From positions 1 through 64,000 of the forward strand of contig JAYTOI010000100.1 in the NCBI GenBank assembly GCA_043747875.1: DNA of 64,000 nt, written 5' to 3'. Shown in pieces: positions 7,643 through 16,392 of the stretch; position 1 is the first letter of the stretch; each line of letters starts with the position of its first letter. Source of the stretch: CADEED01 sp043747875. GTDB lineage: Bacteria; Pseudomonadota; Gammaproteobacteria; Steroidobacterales; Steroidobacteraceae. The position numbers and the translations under genes are program-made. The notes beneath the pieces are model-generated. The model was not told the DNA's origin, did no database searches, and was given only the letters and a program-made list of their open reading frames with translations.

Positions 7643-9328
7643 ATGTTGAAAGATCCGTCCACGAAGTACCGCCTGTTCCCCGCCATCGACCTGCCGGACC
7701 GGCAATGGCCGTCGCGCCAGCTAACTACCGTGCCCGTGTGGTGCAGCACGGACCTGCGCGACGGCAACCAGGCGCTGTTCGAGCCCATGAGCCGTGAGAC
7801 CAAGAAGCGCCTGTTCAAGACGCTGTGCGCGGTCGGCCTCGAGGAGATCGAGGTCGGGTTCCCCTCGGCGTCCGACACCGACTTCCAGACGGTGCGCGAC
7901 CTCATCGAGCAGAAGCTGATCCCGGATGACGTCACCATCATGGTGATCACACAGGCCCGCGAAGAGCTCATCCGCCGCACCATCGAGTCCCTGCGCGGCG
8001 CGCGCCGTGCCATCGTGCACATCTACAACGCGACGGCGCCGGTGTGGCGCAAGGTCGTGTTCGGCATGACGGTGCCGGAAGTGATGCAGCTCGTCACGAA
8101 GCAGGTGGGCCTCATCAAGCAACTGACCGACGCGCAGCCGCAGACCGAGTGGGTGCTCGAATACTCGCCGGAGACGTTCAGCATGACCGAGCTGCCGGTG
8201 GCGCTGGACGCCTGCAACGCGGCGATTCGTGCCTGGGATGCCGGCCCCGGCCGGCCCATCATCGTCAACCTGCCGACGACGGTGGAGAACGCCACTCCCA
8301 ACATCTATGCCGACCAGATCGAGTGGATGTCGACGCGGCTCGAGCGCCGCGAGCACGTCGTCGTATCGCTGCACACCCACAACGACCGCGGCACCGGTGT
8401 GGCCGCGGCCGAGCTCGGCTTGCTGGCTGGCGCGGATCGCGTCGAAGGTTGTCTGTTCGGCAACGGCGAGCGTTCGGGAAACGTCGATCTCGTGACGCTG
8501 GCGCTGAATTTCTACACGCAGGGCATCCATCCCGGGCTCGATTTCTCCGACATCAACGCCGTCGCGCGCGAGGTGGAGCAGGCCACGCGGCTGCCCATCC
8601 ACCCACGCCACCCGTACGTCGGCGACCTGGTGTTCACCGCGTTCTCGGGCTCGCACCAGGACGCCATCAAGAAAGGCATGGCGGTGCAGACCAAGGACGG
8701 CTTCTGGGAAGTGCCGTACATCCCGGTGGACCCGGCCGATCTCGGCCGCACCTACGACAGCATCGTGCGCGTCAACAGCCAGTCGGGCAAGGGCGGCATC
8801 GCCTATCTACTGGAGCGGGACTACGGCGTGGTGATGCCGCGACGCATGCAGGTGGAGTTCAGCGCCGTCGTGCAGCGGCACATGGATTCCGCGGAGACCG
8901 AGCTGACCTCGCAGCAGCTCTGGGAGCTGTTCGAGACCACCTACCTCGACACCGATTACGACGTCGCCTACCACGCGCATCATCTGTTCGAGGACGGCGA
9001 CAAGCAGGGCATCGAGCTCGAGATGACAGTCGCCGGCGAGCGCCGCACGCTGCGCGGCGTGGGCTCCGGCCCCATCGCCGCGACGGTGAACGCGCTGGCG
9101 CTGCCCATCCGCATCGACAACTACGAGGAGCGCGCGCTGCGCGCCGGCGCGGATGCCTCGGCGCTCGCCATCGTCGAGGCCGCGCGCGATGGCATCGCGG
9201 GCATTCGCTATGGCGTCGGCCGGCACGCCAACATCGCCACCGCCTCGGTGCTGGCGGTGCTGTCGGCCGCGCGCCGCCTCGGCGTGAGCGCCGGGGACTT
9301 GCGGGTGCCCGTCAAGGAACCGGCCTAA
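7643..9328 (+). CDS. leuA: 2-isopropylmalate synthase
   Basis: Commits 2-ketoisovalerate to leucine synthesis by condensing it with acetyl-CoA. The 561-residue product is the longer class of LeuA. The TIM-barrel catalytic domain begins with the metal-binding T-D-L-R-D-G-N-Q near residue 35. The H-T-H-N-D-R-G motif lies near residue 243, and G-N-G-E-R-S-G-N follows. The C-terminal part (about 430-561) is the leucine-binding regulatory domain. I prefer the ATG at 7643 because M-L-K-D-P-S-T-K-Y-R is the standard N-terminus; a GTG at 7634 is in frame. It is preceded by a Leu-rich leader, so it is probably attenuated as well as feedback inhibited. No other leu genes are nearby. Confidence 0.95.
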   Translation: MLKDPSTKYRLFPAIDLPDRQWPSRQLTTVPVWCSTDLRDGNQALFEPMSRETKKRLFKTLCAVGLEEIEVGFPSASDTDFQTVRDLIEQKLIPDDVTIMVITQAREELIRRTIESLRGARRAIVHIYNATAPVWRKVVFGMTVPEVMQLVTKQVGLIKQLTDAQPQTEWVLEYSPETFSMTELPVALDACNAAIRAWDAGPGRPIIVNLPTTVENATPNIYADQIEWMSTRLERREHVVVSLHTHNDRGTGVAAAELGLLAGADRVEGCLFGNGERSGNVDLVTLALNFYTQGIHPGLDFSDINAVAREVEQATRLPIHPRHPYVGDLVFTAFSGSHQDAIKKGMAVQTKDGFWEVPYIPVDPADLGRTYDSIVRVNSQSGKGGIAYLLERDYGVVMPRRMQVEFSAVVQRHMDSAETELTSQQLWELFETTYLDTDYDVAYHAHHLFEDGDKQGIELEMTVAGERRTLRGVGSGPIAATVNALALPIRIDNYEERALRAGADASALAIVEAARDGIAGIRYGVGRHANIATASVLAVLSAARRLGVSAGDLRVPVKEPA

Positions 9329-10692
9329 GCCAGGAAATCCTTCTTGGCGATGGCGAGCACCGACAGGCGCCGGTGTAGATAGGTGCGCCCGACGCCCAGC
9401 TCGAGCGCCGCCTGGCTGACGTTGCCGTTGTGCCGGCGCAGCGTGGCGACGATGAAATCGCGCTCGGCGCGATCGCGATATTCCTTCAACGAGCCGCCCG
9501 CGGATGCCGGATCGCGCGCCGGCGCCGCGAGGAAATCCTCGGGTAGGTCGAGCGTGGTGATGCGTTCACCGCTCATGATCAGCAGCCGCTCGAGCAGATT
9601 CTGCAGCTCGCGTACGTTACCCGGCCAGTCGTGCGCCGCCAGCTCTTCGATGACGTCGTCCTCGATGGGCTTTACGCGGATGTTGTTGCGTTCACCGAGT
9701 CTTCGCAGCAGCGACTGCACCAGCAGTGGGATGTCTTCCCTGCGCTCGCGCAGCGCGGGCACCCGGATCGGCACTACGTTGAGCCGGTAGTAGAGGTCTT
9801 CGCGGAACCGGCCTTCGGCCACCGCGACTTTCAGATCCTTGTGCGTGCCCGAGAGGATGCGTACGTCCACGGCGGTCACGTGCTCCGAGCCGACACGCTG
9901 GATCTCGCCGTTCTGCAATACGCGCAGTATCTTCGCCTGCGCGCCGGCCGCCAGATCGGCGATCTCATCGAGAAAGATGACACCACGATGCGCGACCTCG
10001 AACAACCCGCGCCGCGCGGCGACCGCGCCCGTGAACGCACCGCGCTCATGGCCGAACAGCTCGCTCTCTACCAGGCTTTCCGAGATCGCGGAGCAGTTCA
10101 CCTTGACGAACGGCGCGTGCGCGCGCGCGCTGTGCGCGTGAATGCAATTGGCCACCAGCTCCTTGCCGGAGCCGCTCTCGCCCGTGATGAGCACGGTGGC
10201 ATTGGTCTGCGCGACCTTGATCGCGTCGGCCACGACCCGGCGAATCGCCGCGGAATCGCCGACGATTTCGGAGGCGCCGTGGCGCGAGTCCGCCAGACGC
10301 AGGCGATCCTTGAGGCTCGACATCTCGAGGCAGCGCTTCACCGTCACCGCGATCTTCTCGGCGGTGAATGGCTTCTCGAGGAAATCGAAGCCGCCGAGCC
10401 GCACGGCCTGCGCGGCTTCCGTGAGGCTGGCGTGGCCGGAGATGAAGATGGTCGGCGGCGCGATCCCGTCCATCTGGGCGCGGCGGAAGAATTCCAATCC
10501 GCCGACGTCGCCCAGCCGGATGTCGACGATCATCGCGTCGACGATGCGCTCGTGCAGCGCGCGCAGCGCGGCGGCGACGTCGTGCGCGCCGATCACGTGC
10601 ATGCCCTCCTGCGCCAATGCAACTACGATCGCCTGGCGGATGTTCTTCTCGTCGTCGAGCACGAGCACGACCGGCTTCGCGGCCTCGCTCAC
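9325..10692 (-). CDS. Sigma-54-dependent response regulator (NtrX/NtrC type)
   Basis: Transcription activator of 455 residues. An N-terminal receiver has the phosphoacceptor D57 within M-I-V-D-I-R-L. A central AAA+ domain has Walker A G-E-S-G-S-G-K-E and the sigma-54 contact loop G-A-F-T-G-A. A Fis-type helix-turn-helix lies at the end (Q-A-A-L-E-L-G-V-G-R-T-Y-L-H). The order matches NtrX. It overlaps the upstream sensor kinase gene by four bases, so the two are almost certainly partners. Its 3' end overlaps the leuA stop on the other strand by four bases. Target promoters would need a sigma-54 -24/-12 element; none was identified here. Confidence 0.9.
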   Translation of the reverse strand: MSEAAKPVVLVLDDEKNIRQAIVVALAQEGMHVIGAHDVAAALRALHERIVDAMIVDIRLGDVGGLEFFRRAQMDGIAPPTIFISGHASLTEAAQAVRLGGFDFLEKPFTAEKIAVTVKRCLEMSSLKDRLRLADSRHGASEIVGDSAAIRRVVADAIKVAQTNATVLITGESGSGKELVANCIHAHSARAHAPFVKVNCSAISESLVESELFGHERGAFTGAVAARRGLFEVAHRGVIFLDEIADLAAGAQAKILRVLQNGEIQRVGSEHVTAVDVRILSGTHKDLKVAVAEGRFREDLYYRLNVVPIRVPALRERREDIPLLVQSLLRRLGERNNIRVKPIEDDVIEELAAHDWPGNVRELQNLLERLLIMSGERITTLDLPEDFLAAPARDPASAGGSLKEYRDRAERDFIVATLRRHNGNVSQAALELGVGRTYLHRRLSVLAIAKKDFLA

Positions 10693-11819
10693 GAAGCGGC
10701 TCGCGGCAGCGTCAGCACGAATGTCGGGTGGCCCGCGTGCTCTTCGTAGCGGATGTCGCCGCCGTGCTCGAGCACTATTTTCTTCACGATTGCGAGGCCG
10801 AGCCCCATGTTGTCCTTGCCGGTCTTGGTGGACGCATAGGGATCGAACATGCGCGCGACCATGTCCGCGGGGACCGGCGCGCCGTCGTTGGCGACGTGGA
10901 CTTCGACGTTGTCGGCACGCTCGACGATCGGGCTTTCGACGATGGCGATGGTGAAGCGCACGCGGCGCTGCGGATTGGCCTCGATACCGTTGCGGGTGAG
11001 GTTGGCCAGCACCTGGCGGAACAGCGTGAGATCGAGCCGCACCGGCACGGATATCTTCGGCGCCCGTACCTCGACGTCGGCGGACTCCGCGAGTTCTGGC
11101 AGCGCCTTGAGCACTCGATCGATGACTTCCACGAGATTCTCCTGCGCCAGTTGCACCTGCGGCATGCGCGCGAATTCGCTGAACCTGTTCACCGTCGACT
11201 TCAAGTGCCGCAGCTCTTCACCGATCATGGTCTGAGTTTCGGCCAGGTGCGCGAGGAACTCCGCCTGTCCCTTGGCGAGATACGCCTTCGACAGGGACGT
11301 GACCAGCACCTCGATGGGTGTCAACGGATTCTTGATCTCGTGCGCGAGCATCTTCGCGAGCTCCTGCCAGGAGGACATCTCCTGTAGATAGCGCACTTTG
11401 TCGCGCTCGCGCGAGAGCTCGGCGATGTTGCGCGCGTGGCTGCGCGCGATGCGCCGGCTCAGCATCGCTGCCAGCGCGATCGACAGCAGCACGACGGCGC
11501 CGAGCCCCAGGCCGAAGTACCAGCGCAGCGAGCCGAGAATCCGCTGCTTGACGAACTGCGGCTCGGAGTACACCTGCTTGAGCTCTTCGACCTCGTCGAA
11601 CTGCGCGCGGTAGAGCGCGCGGTTGGCCTCATCGAGGCGGCCGAGCGCGCGCAGGTTCGCCGACGAGCTCTCGAGCATGCGCACCACCCGCGGACTGAAC
11701 CCGAGCGCGAGGCTGGTGCGCAGCGCATCCTGCAGTAGATAGAACGCGGCGCCGAGCGGCAGAGCAGCCATCACGAAGATGGCCGCCGACAGCAGCAGCC
11801 CGACCCTATCGCCCTTCAT
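10689..11819 (-). CDS. NtrY-like sensor histidine kinase, compact
   Basis: Membrane sensor kinase of 376 residues. Two membrane helices (about 6-28 and 95-117) bracket a short periplasmic segment. The HisKA domain carries M-L-A-H-E-I-K-N-P-L-T-P-I (H near 160), followed by N-L-T-R-N-G-I-E-A-N and the ATP-binding M-G-L-G-L-A-I-V-K-K-I. It lacks the PAS domain usual in full-length NtrY. The start at 11819 is chosen because it gives M-K-G-D-R-V directly before the first helix; an upstream extension reads through the previous gene in another frame. It overlaps the DUF4390 gene by 14 bases and the response regulator by four. Confidence 0.88.
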   Translation of the reverse strand: MKGDRVGLLLSAAIFVMAALPLGAAFYLLQDALRTSLALGFSPRVVRMLESSSANLRALGRLDEANRALYRAQFDEVEELKQVYSEPQFVKQRILGSLRWYFGLGLGAVVLLSIALAAMLSRRIARSHARNIAELSRERDKVRYLQEMSSWQELAKMLAHEIKNPLTPIEVLVTSLSKAYLAKGQAEFLAHLAETQTMIGEELRHLKSTVNRFSEFARMPQVQLAQENLVEVIDRVLKALPELAESADVEVRAPKISVPVRLDLTLFRQVLANLTRNGIEANPQRRVRFTIAIVESPIVERADNVEVHVANDGAPVPADMVARMFDPYASTKTGKDNMGLGLAIVKKIVLEHGGDIRYEEHAGHPTFVLTLPRAAS

Positions 11820-12441
11820 GACGCAGATCGCCCAGCTTGAATGGCCGGCTGGAGAGCTGGACGCGCCACGTCGCCGCCACGGTGGATCCGTCCGCGTACT
11901 GCTCGAAGATGCGATTGAACAGCGTGTTCGACACGGATACACCCTGCTCGGCGCCGAGCTCCGTGCTGTTCTGCGTCACCCATTTGCGGATCATGCGCAC
12001 TTTTTCGCGGTCGAGGGGGTTCAGCAACACCTCCGCGCTCAACACCAGTTCCTGCGCGGCCGGCAGCGTGGCCGCGTCGAACAACCGCGGCAACGGCAAT
12101 GCGGTCAGCAGCGCGCTGACTTCGGCGAGATTCGCGAGCACCCGAGAGTCGAAGACGGCGCCATCCATGGTGCTGACCACCGAGAACTTCTCGTCCCACA
12201 GGTCGTAGCGAATCGCCACTTCGACCACCCGATGGGCGATCACGTCGCGCGCAGCGCGCAACGACACGCGGGAATAGATCCGGTTCGTCAATCCGCTCGT
12301 GAGCTCTTTGGGCAACGTGTCCGGAAATGGCAGCGCTTCGATGCGCGCGCCGAGCTTTCCGTCGCCGTACGTGACCGTGACGTCCGCTCCCTGCGCCGTG
12401 GCGCCCGCCAACAGCACCAGCAAGGCGATTGCGCGCCTCAT
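11806..12441 (-). CDS. DUF4390 periplasmic protein
   Basis: Predicted exported protein of 211 residues with a signal peptide (cleaved near A-Q-G-A). It matches my recollection of DUF4390, a family of unknown role often encoded immediately before NtrY/NtrX-like genes. The body is rich in predicted beta-strands and has the signature V-E-V-A-I-R-Y-D-L-W-D-E-K-F. It overlaps the upstream Omp85-like gene by four bases and the downstream kinase by 14, so all are co-translated. A role as an accessory to signal sensing is inference from position. Confidence 0.75.
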   Translation of the reverse strand: MRRAIALLVLLAGATAQGADVTVTYGDGKLGARIEALPFPDTLPKELTSGLTNRIYSRVSLRAARDVIAHRVVEVAIRYDLWDEKFSVVSTMDGAVFDSRVLANLAEVSALLTALPLPRLFDAATLPAAQELVLSAEVLLNPLDREKVRMIRKWVTQNSTELGAEQGVSVSNTLFNRIFEQYADGSTVAATWRVQLSSRPFKLGDLRHEGR

Positions 12442-13652
12442 CGGACCGTTTCCTCGACGCCGCTCAGATACAGATCGACCAGCCCGAAGCGGCGTGTTTC
12501 GGCGCGAAATCCCGCCTTGAGCCCGTACGAGTAGCGAGTTCCACCCGAGGATGTATGGCTCAGGGGCGCGAATCCGGGCTCGATGTACCAGCGACCACGC
12601 TCGATGAAATCACCGGGCGCGAGCGACCGCGAGTACGTCAGCGCGAGGAACTGGCTTTCGTTGAGGGCGTTGCGGTATTCGGGGCTCGGGTCTCCCCCGA
12701 TCTTCACGCTCCAGTAGCCGATGGAAGATCCCCAGGTCTTGCGATAGCGCAGGAATGGATAGCGGTCCGGTGCGTTGGCGCCGAAGTCGCGGCGCACGGC
12801 GAACTGCAGCGCCGTGCCCTGCGTGGGGAAATTCAGGTCGTCCTCGGTGCTCCACCCATAGATGAGCGTGGCTTTGGTGCCGCGACCCTCGTGCTCCCGG
12901 ATCTGGAAGTTGGCGCTGCTGTTCCACCAGCCGTAGCTCCAGTCGGAGTCCGAACGGTGATTCAACTCGAGCATGACGTACGAGAAATCGCCGAAGCGCC
13001 GACCCAGGCTGAGGTTGAGCTGCGCGGCTTCGAAGTTGCCGAAGTTCCCGTAGACGTCCTCGCTGCGGCTCTTGCTCCATCCGGCACTCGCGATGCCGAA
13101 GTAGCGGCTGGAACCGAGCAGTTGCGGATCGGCGTACCGCAGGGTTAAGCCATACGCTTCGAGAAACCCGTCGCCGGCGATCGGAACCAGGGCTTGCGCG
13201 CTGAAGTCGGCGATCTTGCCCTTGCCGAAGAGATTTTGATGCCCGATGCGCCCGGCGATGACGCCGCGCTGCGCATCCGGTCGTACCGCCGCCCCTAACA
13301 ACCATTCGGTCGTGATCGGGCTCGCCTCCTCGACCAGGATGACCACGACGACGGTGCCGCGCTGCAGGCCCTTCTCGAGGCGGATTTTCACCGACTCGAA
13401 ATTGTTCAGCGCCGAGAGACGCAGCTCGGCATTGCGAATTTCGTCTTCATCCAGAGTTTCGCCGGCCTGCAGATAGAGATGCTCGCGGATGAAGTCGCAC
13501 GAGGTCTGCGTGTTGCCGGCGCAGCTGACTTCCTGGACGGTCAACGGAGCGTCACCGGTTGTTTGCCCGGTTTGCGCGGCCGCGAATGGCGCGCAGCACA
13601 GCAGCAGTGCCGCGCGGGAGATGAAACGCTGGATCGTGGTGCTCGTGGTCAT
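12438..13652 (-). CDS. Omp85-family outer membrane protein with one POTRA domain
   Basis: The 404-residue protein has a signal peptide (to about residue 26), one POTRA-like domain (about 36-112, with the two acidic-rich helices D-E-D-E-I-R-N-A-E-L) and a C-terminal beta-barrel of alternating aromatic strands. It is much shorter than BamA (near 800) or TamA (near 580), so it is probably a minimal Omp85 or surface-antigen-type barrel. It opens the overlapping operon with DUF4390 and the sensor pair. Co-transcription suggests an envelope-linked signal, but the direction of the relationship is unknown. It could have a translocation or lipid-insertion role. Confidence 0.75.
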   Translation of the reverse strand: MTTSTTIQRFISRAALLLCCAPFAAAQTGQTTGDAPLTVQEVSCAGNTQTSCDFIREHLYLQAGETLDEDEIRNAELRLSALNNFESVKIRLEKGLQRGTVVVVILVEEASPITTEWLLGAAVRPDAQRGVIAGRIGHQNLFGKGKIADFSAQALVPIAGDGFLEAYGLTLRYADPQLLGSSRYFGIASAGWSKSRSEDVYGNFGNFEAAQLNLSLGRRFGDFSYVMLELNHRSDSDWSYGWWNSSANFQIREHEGRGTKATLIYGWSTEDDLNFPTQGTALQFAVRRDFGANAPDRYPFLRYRKTWGSSIGYWSVKIGGDPSPEYRNALNESQFLALTYSRSLAPGDFIERGRWYIEPGFAPLSHTSSGGTRYSYGLKAGFRAETRRFGLVDLYLSGVEETVR

Positions 13653-13696
13653 GTCTGGCCGCCCGCAGGGTAACAGCTAGTCGTGCGGGGCCGGGA

Positions 13697-13714
13697 TGTC
13701 CACGAAAGTGGACA
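13697..13714 (-). terminator. Stem-loop between two outer-membrane genes
   Basis: TGTCCAC and GTGGACA form a perfect seven-base stem around a GAAA tetraloop (GNRA-type read on the plus strand). On the minus strand a further GGG/CCC pairing extends it with one bulge. It lies between the stop of the small barrel gene (13734) and the start of the Omp85-like gene (13652). There is no T-run, so it may terminate weakly or protect the RNA end. Confidence 0.4.
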
Positions 13715-13733
13715 CCCGCACTCCCGCGATGTG

Positions 13734-14270
13734 TCAGAAGTGAACGGTCGCAACGAGAGAGTAAATGTCGAAGGCGGCATCCGGCACGCGGACCTTTTCG
13801 TAGTCGGTGCGCAGACGGAAGTTTTCGGTGAGGCAGAATTCGGCGCCCCCGCCGAACAAAATGCGCGAATCGCTGGTGGATTCGGAAACCTGTATGGAGC
13901 CGAGCGACACCTTCGAAGTCGCGTCGTAGAAGACGTAACCGAACTTCGCGTAGGGAGTCATCACTTTGCCGAGTGGAAGCCTGGCGATCGCGGTCCCGAA
14001 GAAGCCATCGCTCTTCACAGACAGATTCAGCATCCCTCTCGTGTCGTCGATCTTGCCGGCGTTGACGTAGCCCGCCTCGAACGCGAAGTTCCTGCTGAAC
14101 GAATAGCCGCCCAGCAGCCTGACGGCCCGTGCTCTTCCGTCGAAGCCGAACGAGCTCTCGGTGGCCAGGCCGGCGCTCGCGCCGACGTAGAAGCCGGAGT
14201 CTTCGGCGAACGCGCCCACGGAAGCCAATGTTGCGGCGGCCAGTGCGCCGAGGATCTTGTTCTTCTGCAT
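13734..14270 (-). CDS. Small outer-membrane beta-barrel protein
   Basis: The 178-residue product has a signal peptide cleaved near A-F-A-E-D and then eight or so amphipathic strands ending in Phe (V-A-T-V-H-F), the classic outer-membrane insertion signal. The opening G-F-Y-V-G-A-S-A-G and the later L-F-G-G-G-A-E-F are typical of the OmpA-like or Opa-like eight-stranded barrel group. I choose the start at 14270 because M-Q-K-N-K-I begins the signal peptide; the longer reading to 14357 adds a non-signal stretch. It is divergent from the peptidase gene and separated from the downstream operon by a hairpin. Confidence 0.8.
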   Translation of the reverse strand: MQKNKILGALAAATLASVGAFAEDSGFYVGASAGLATESSFGFDGRARAVRLLGGYSFSRNFAFEAGYVNAGKIDDTRGMLNLSVKSDGFFGTAIARLPLGKVMTPYAKFGYVFYDATSKVSLGSIQVSESTSDSRILFGGGAEFCLTENFRLRTDYEKVRVPDAAFDIYSLVATVHF

Positions 14271-14499
14271 GAGCGACGTCTCCCTGTGCGCCTCGTCGAG
14301 GCGGATTGATTGCAGGGATGGTTGCAACGCCTGTGCCGGCGAAGCGGGGCCACGCACGCCCGAATTCGCGTGCCGGGGTGTCTAACTAAATGGACAGGTG
14401 TGCTGCGGCGGAACGATTCGGGCCGGCGGCGAGGCGCTACCTGCGTGATCCGCCGACGTGCGAACATGACGTGCATCGGCACATCGCCCGGAGAATTTC

Positions 14500-16155
14500 A
14501 TGAAGCAGAATCTGTTCGCGGCCACGATTTTGACGGGCCTGGTCTTCGCGCTCGCCGCCTGCAGCTCGCGAGAAAACGGCGAGGCCGACGCGCCGCCCGA
14601 CTACGCCGCGCGCGGCCAGCACGCCTGGGAGGACGTCAAGGTGCTGGCCGACGACAACATGGAAGGGCGCCGGGCGGGGACGCCCGCGCATCGCCGCGCG
14701 GCGGAATACGTCGCGAAGCAATTCGAGGCCGCGGGCCTGAAGCCGGCTGGCGAAGAAGGGTGGTTCCAGCGCGTGAACCTCGAATCGCGCACCATCGACG
14801 AGACACGCTCGAATCTGGCGTTGGTCACGGCGAAGGGTGCGCAGCCTCTGAAGCTCGGTGACGATGCCATCTTCAGTCTGCGCGGCAATTTCGCGCCGCA
14901 GGTAGACGCCCCGCTGGTATTCGTCGGCCATGGGCTGCGCCTGCCGCAGTATGGCCATGACGATCTCATCGGCGTCGATCTCAAGGGCAAGGTGGTCGTG
15001 TACTTCACGTCGGCACCCAAGGTGGTGCCGGGCGCCGCGGGCGCACATTTCGGATCGAACGCGGAGCGCTGGAAGCAGTACCACGCCGCCGGCGCGATCG
15101 GCGTGCTGACGATTCCGAATCCGTTCGCGATGGACCTGCCGTGGGAGCGCATCGCGGCCACGCGCACCGACCCGCAGATGCGCCTCGCGGCACCGGCCAC
15201 GGATCTGTTTCCCGACATGCAGATTTACGCCGGGCTCAATCCGGCGCGTTTCGCGCGCCTGCTCGAGGGCACGGGACAGTCCGAGCAGACGCTGCTCGAC
15301 GCGCTGAAGGAAGGCGTGGCGCTGCCGCATTTCGATTTGAAGCTGCGCGTGCGCGCCGCTATTTTTGCCGATTCCACCACTGCCACTTCGGAGAACGTAG
15401 TCGGAGTGCTCGAAGGCTCGGACGCGACACTCGCGGGTCAGTACGTGGCGCTCACCGCGCATCTCGACCACATCGGCATCACGGCCCATGGCGATCGCGA
15501 GGGCGAGGGCGACCGCCTGCACAACGGCGCCATGGACAACGCCAGCGGCATCGCGGCGTTGATCGACGTCGCGCGTGCGCTGCACGCGGCGCACGCGCGG
15601 CCGAAGCGATCGGTGTTGTTCGTAGCCGTGACGGCCGAGGAGTTCGGATTGTTAGGCTCGCGCGCCTACGCGGAGCACGCCGCCGGCAACGGAACGAACC
15701 TCGTCGCGAATCTCAACAGCGACATGTTCCTGCCGTTATATCCCCTGAAACATCTGGTGGTGTTCGGCCTCGAGGAATCCTCGCTGGGCGATGACGCGCG
15801 CGCCGTGGCCACCGGGCTCGGCATCGCGACGCAGACCGATCCGCAGCCGGAGCGCAACCGCTTCATCCGCAGCGACCAGTACAGCTTCATCAAGGTGGGA
15901 GTGCCGGCACTGGCGCTGAAGGTCGGGTATGTGCCCGGCTCGCCCGAGGAGGCGATCGACCAGAAGTGGTTCAAGGAGCGTTATCACGCGCCGGCCGACG
16001 ACCTGGCGCAGCCGGTCGACTTCGGCGCGATGGGGTTGTACGCGGAACTCATGCAGCGCCTGACACTGCGGGTCGCGAACGCGGCGACGACGCCGGCGTG
16101 GCGCGAGTCGAGCGTGTTCGCCACGATACCGAAGGCCGCGGCGCCGTCTCGTTAA
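14500..16155 (+). CDS. M28-family metallopeptidase lipoprotein
   Basis: Predicted zinc aminopeptidase of 551 residues anchored as a lipoprotein. A lipobox (A-L-A-A-C, Cys at 21) ends the signal. A PA-type insert domain lies at about 130-260. The M28 catalytic core follows with L-T-A-H-L-D-H, then N-G-A-M-D-N-A-S-G and the E-E-F-G-L-L-G-S catalytic/metal region. These residues form the expected co-catalytic zinc site. It probably trims peptides in the periplasm. It is transcribed alone, divergent from the small barrel gene, and followed by a stem-loop. Confidence 0.9.
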   Translation: MKQNLFAATILTGLVFALAACSSRENGEADAPPDYAARGQHAWEDVKVLADDNMEGRRAGTPAHRRAAEYVAKQFEAAGLKPAGEEGWFQRVNLESRTIDETRSNLALVTAKGAQPLKLGDDAIFSLRGNFAPQVDAPLVFVGHGLRLPQYGHDDLIGVDLKGKVVVYFTSAPKVVPGAAGAHFGSNAERWKQYHAAGAIGVLTIPNPFAMDLPWERIAATRTDPQMRLAAPATDLFPDMQIYAGLNPARFARLLEGTGQSEQTLLDALKEGVALPHFDLKLRVRAAIFADSTTATSENVVGVLEGSDATLAGQYVALTAHLDHIGITAHGDREGEGDRLHNGAMDNASGIAALIDVARALHAAHARPKRSVLFVAVTAEEFGLLGSRAYAEHAAGNGTNLVANLNSDMFLPLYPLKHLVVFGLEESSLGDDARAVATGLGIATQTDPQPERNRFIRSDQYSFIKVGVPALALKVGYVPGSPEEAIDQKWFKERYHAPADDLAQPVDFGAMGLYAELMQRLTLRVANAATTPAWRESSVFATIPKAAAPSR

Positions 16156-16186
16156 CGGGAACTTTGTTAGGTACCGAGTCCCCGTT
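16154..16186 (+). terminator. Stem-loop after the M28 peptidase gene
   Basis: AACGGGAACT (16154-16163) pairs with AGTCCCCGTT (16177-16186) with one mismatch and a 13-base loop, starting inside the peptidase stop codon. There is no T-run. The position directly after the gene suggests a transcription end or RNA-stabilising role. Confidence 0.4.
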
Positions 16187-16392
16187 ACGGGAAACCCCGT
16201 CGCATCGTTCCTAGCTACCTAAGGTGCGCTCGATCGCACCATCACGACGCATGCAGCGCGCGCGGCACCGCGGCGCGAGCTAGTTAGCCGTCTTATGTCC
16301 GTGGTCGCACCAAAAACTTGCCTGCGCCCCGATGCCCGCCCGTCCCGCGTTCGGCTACCATTCACGGCGCCTCTGCATCAACAAGGACGGAT

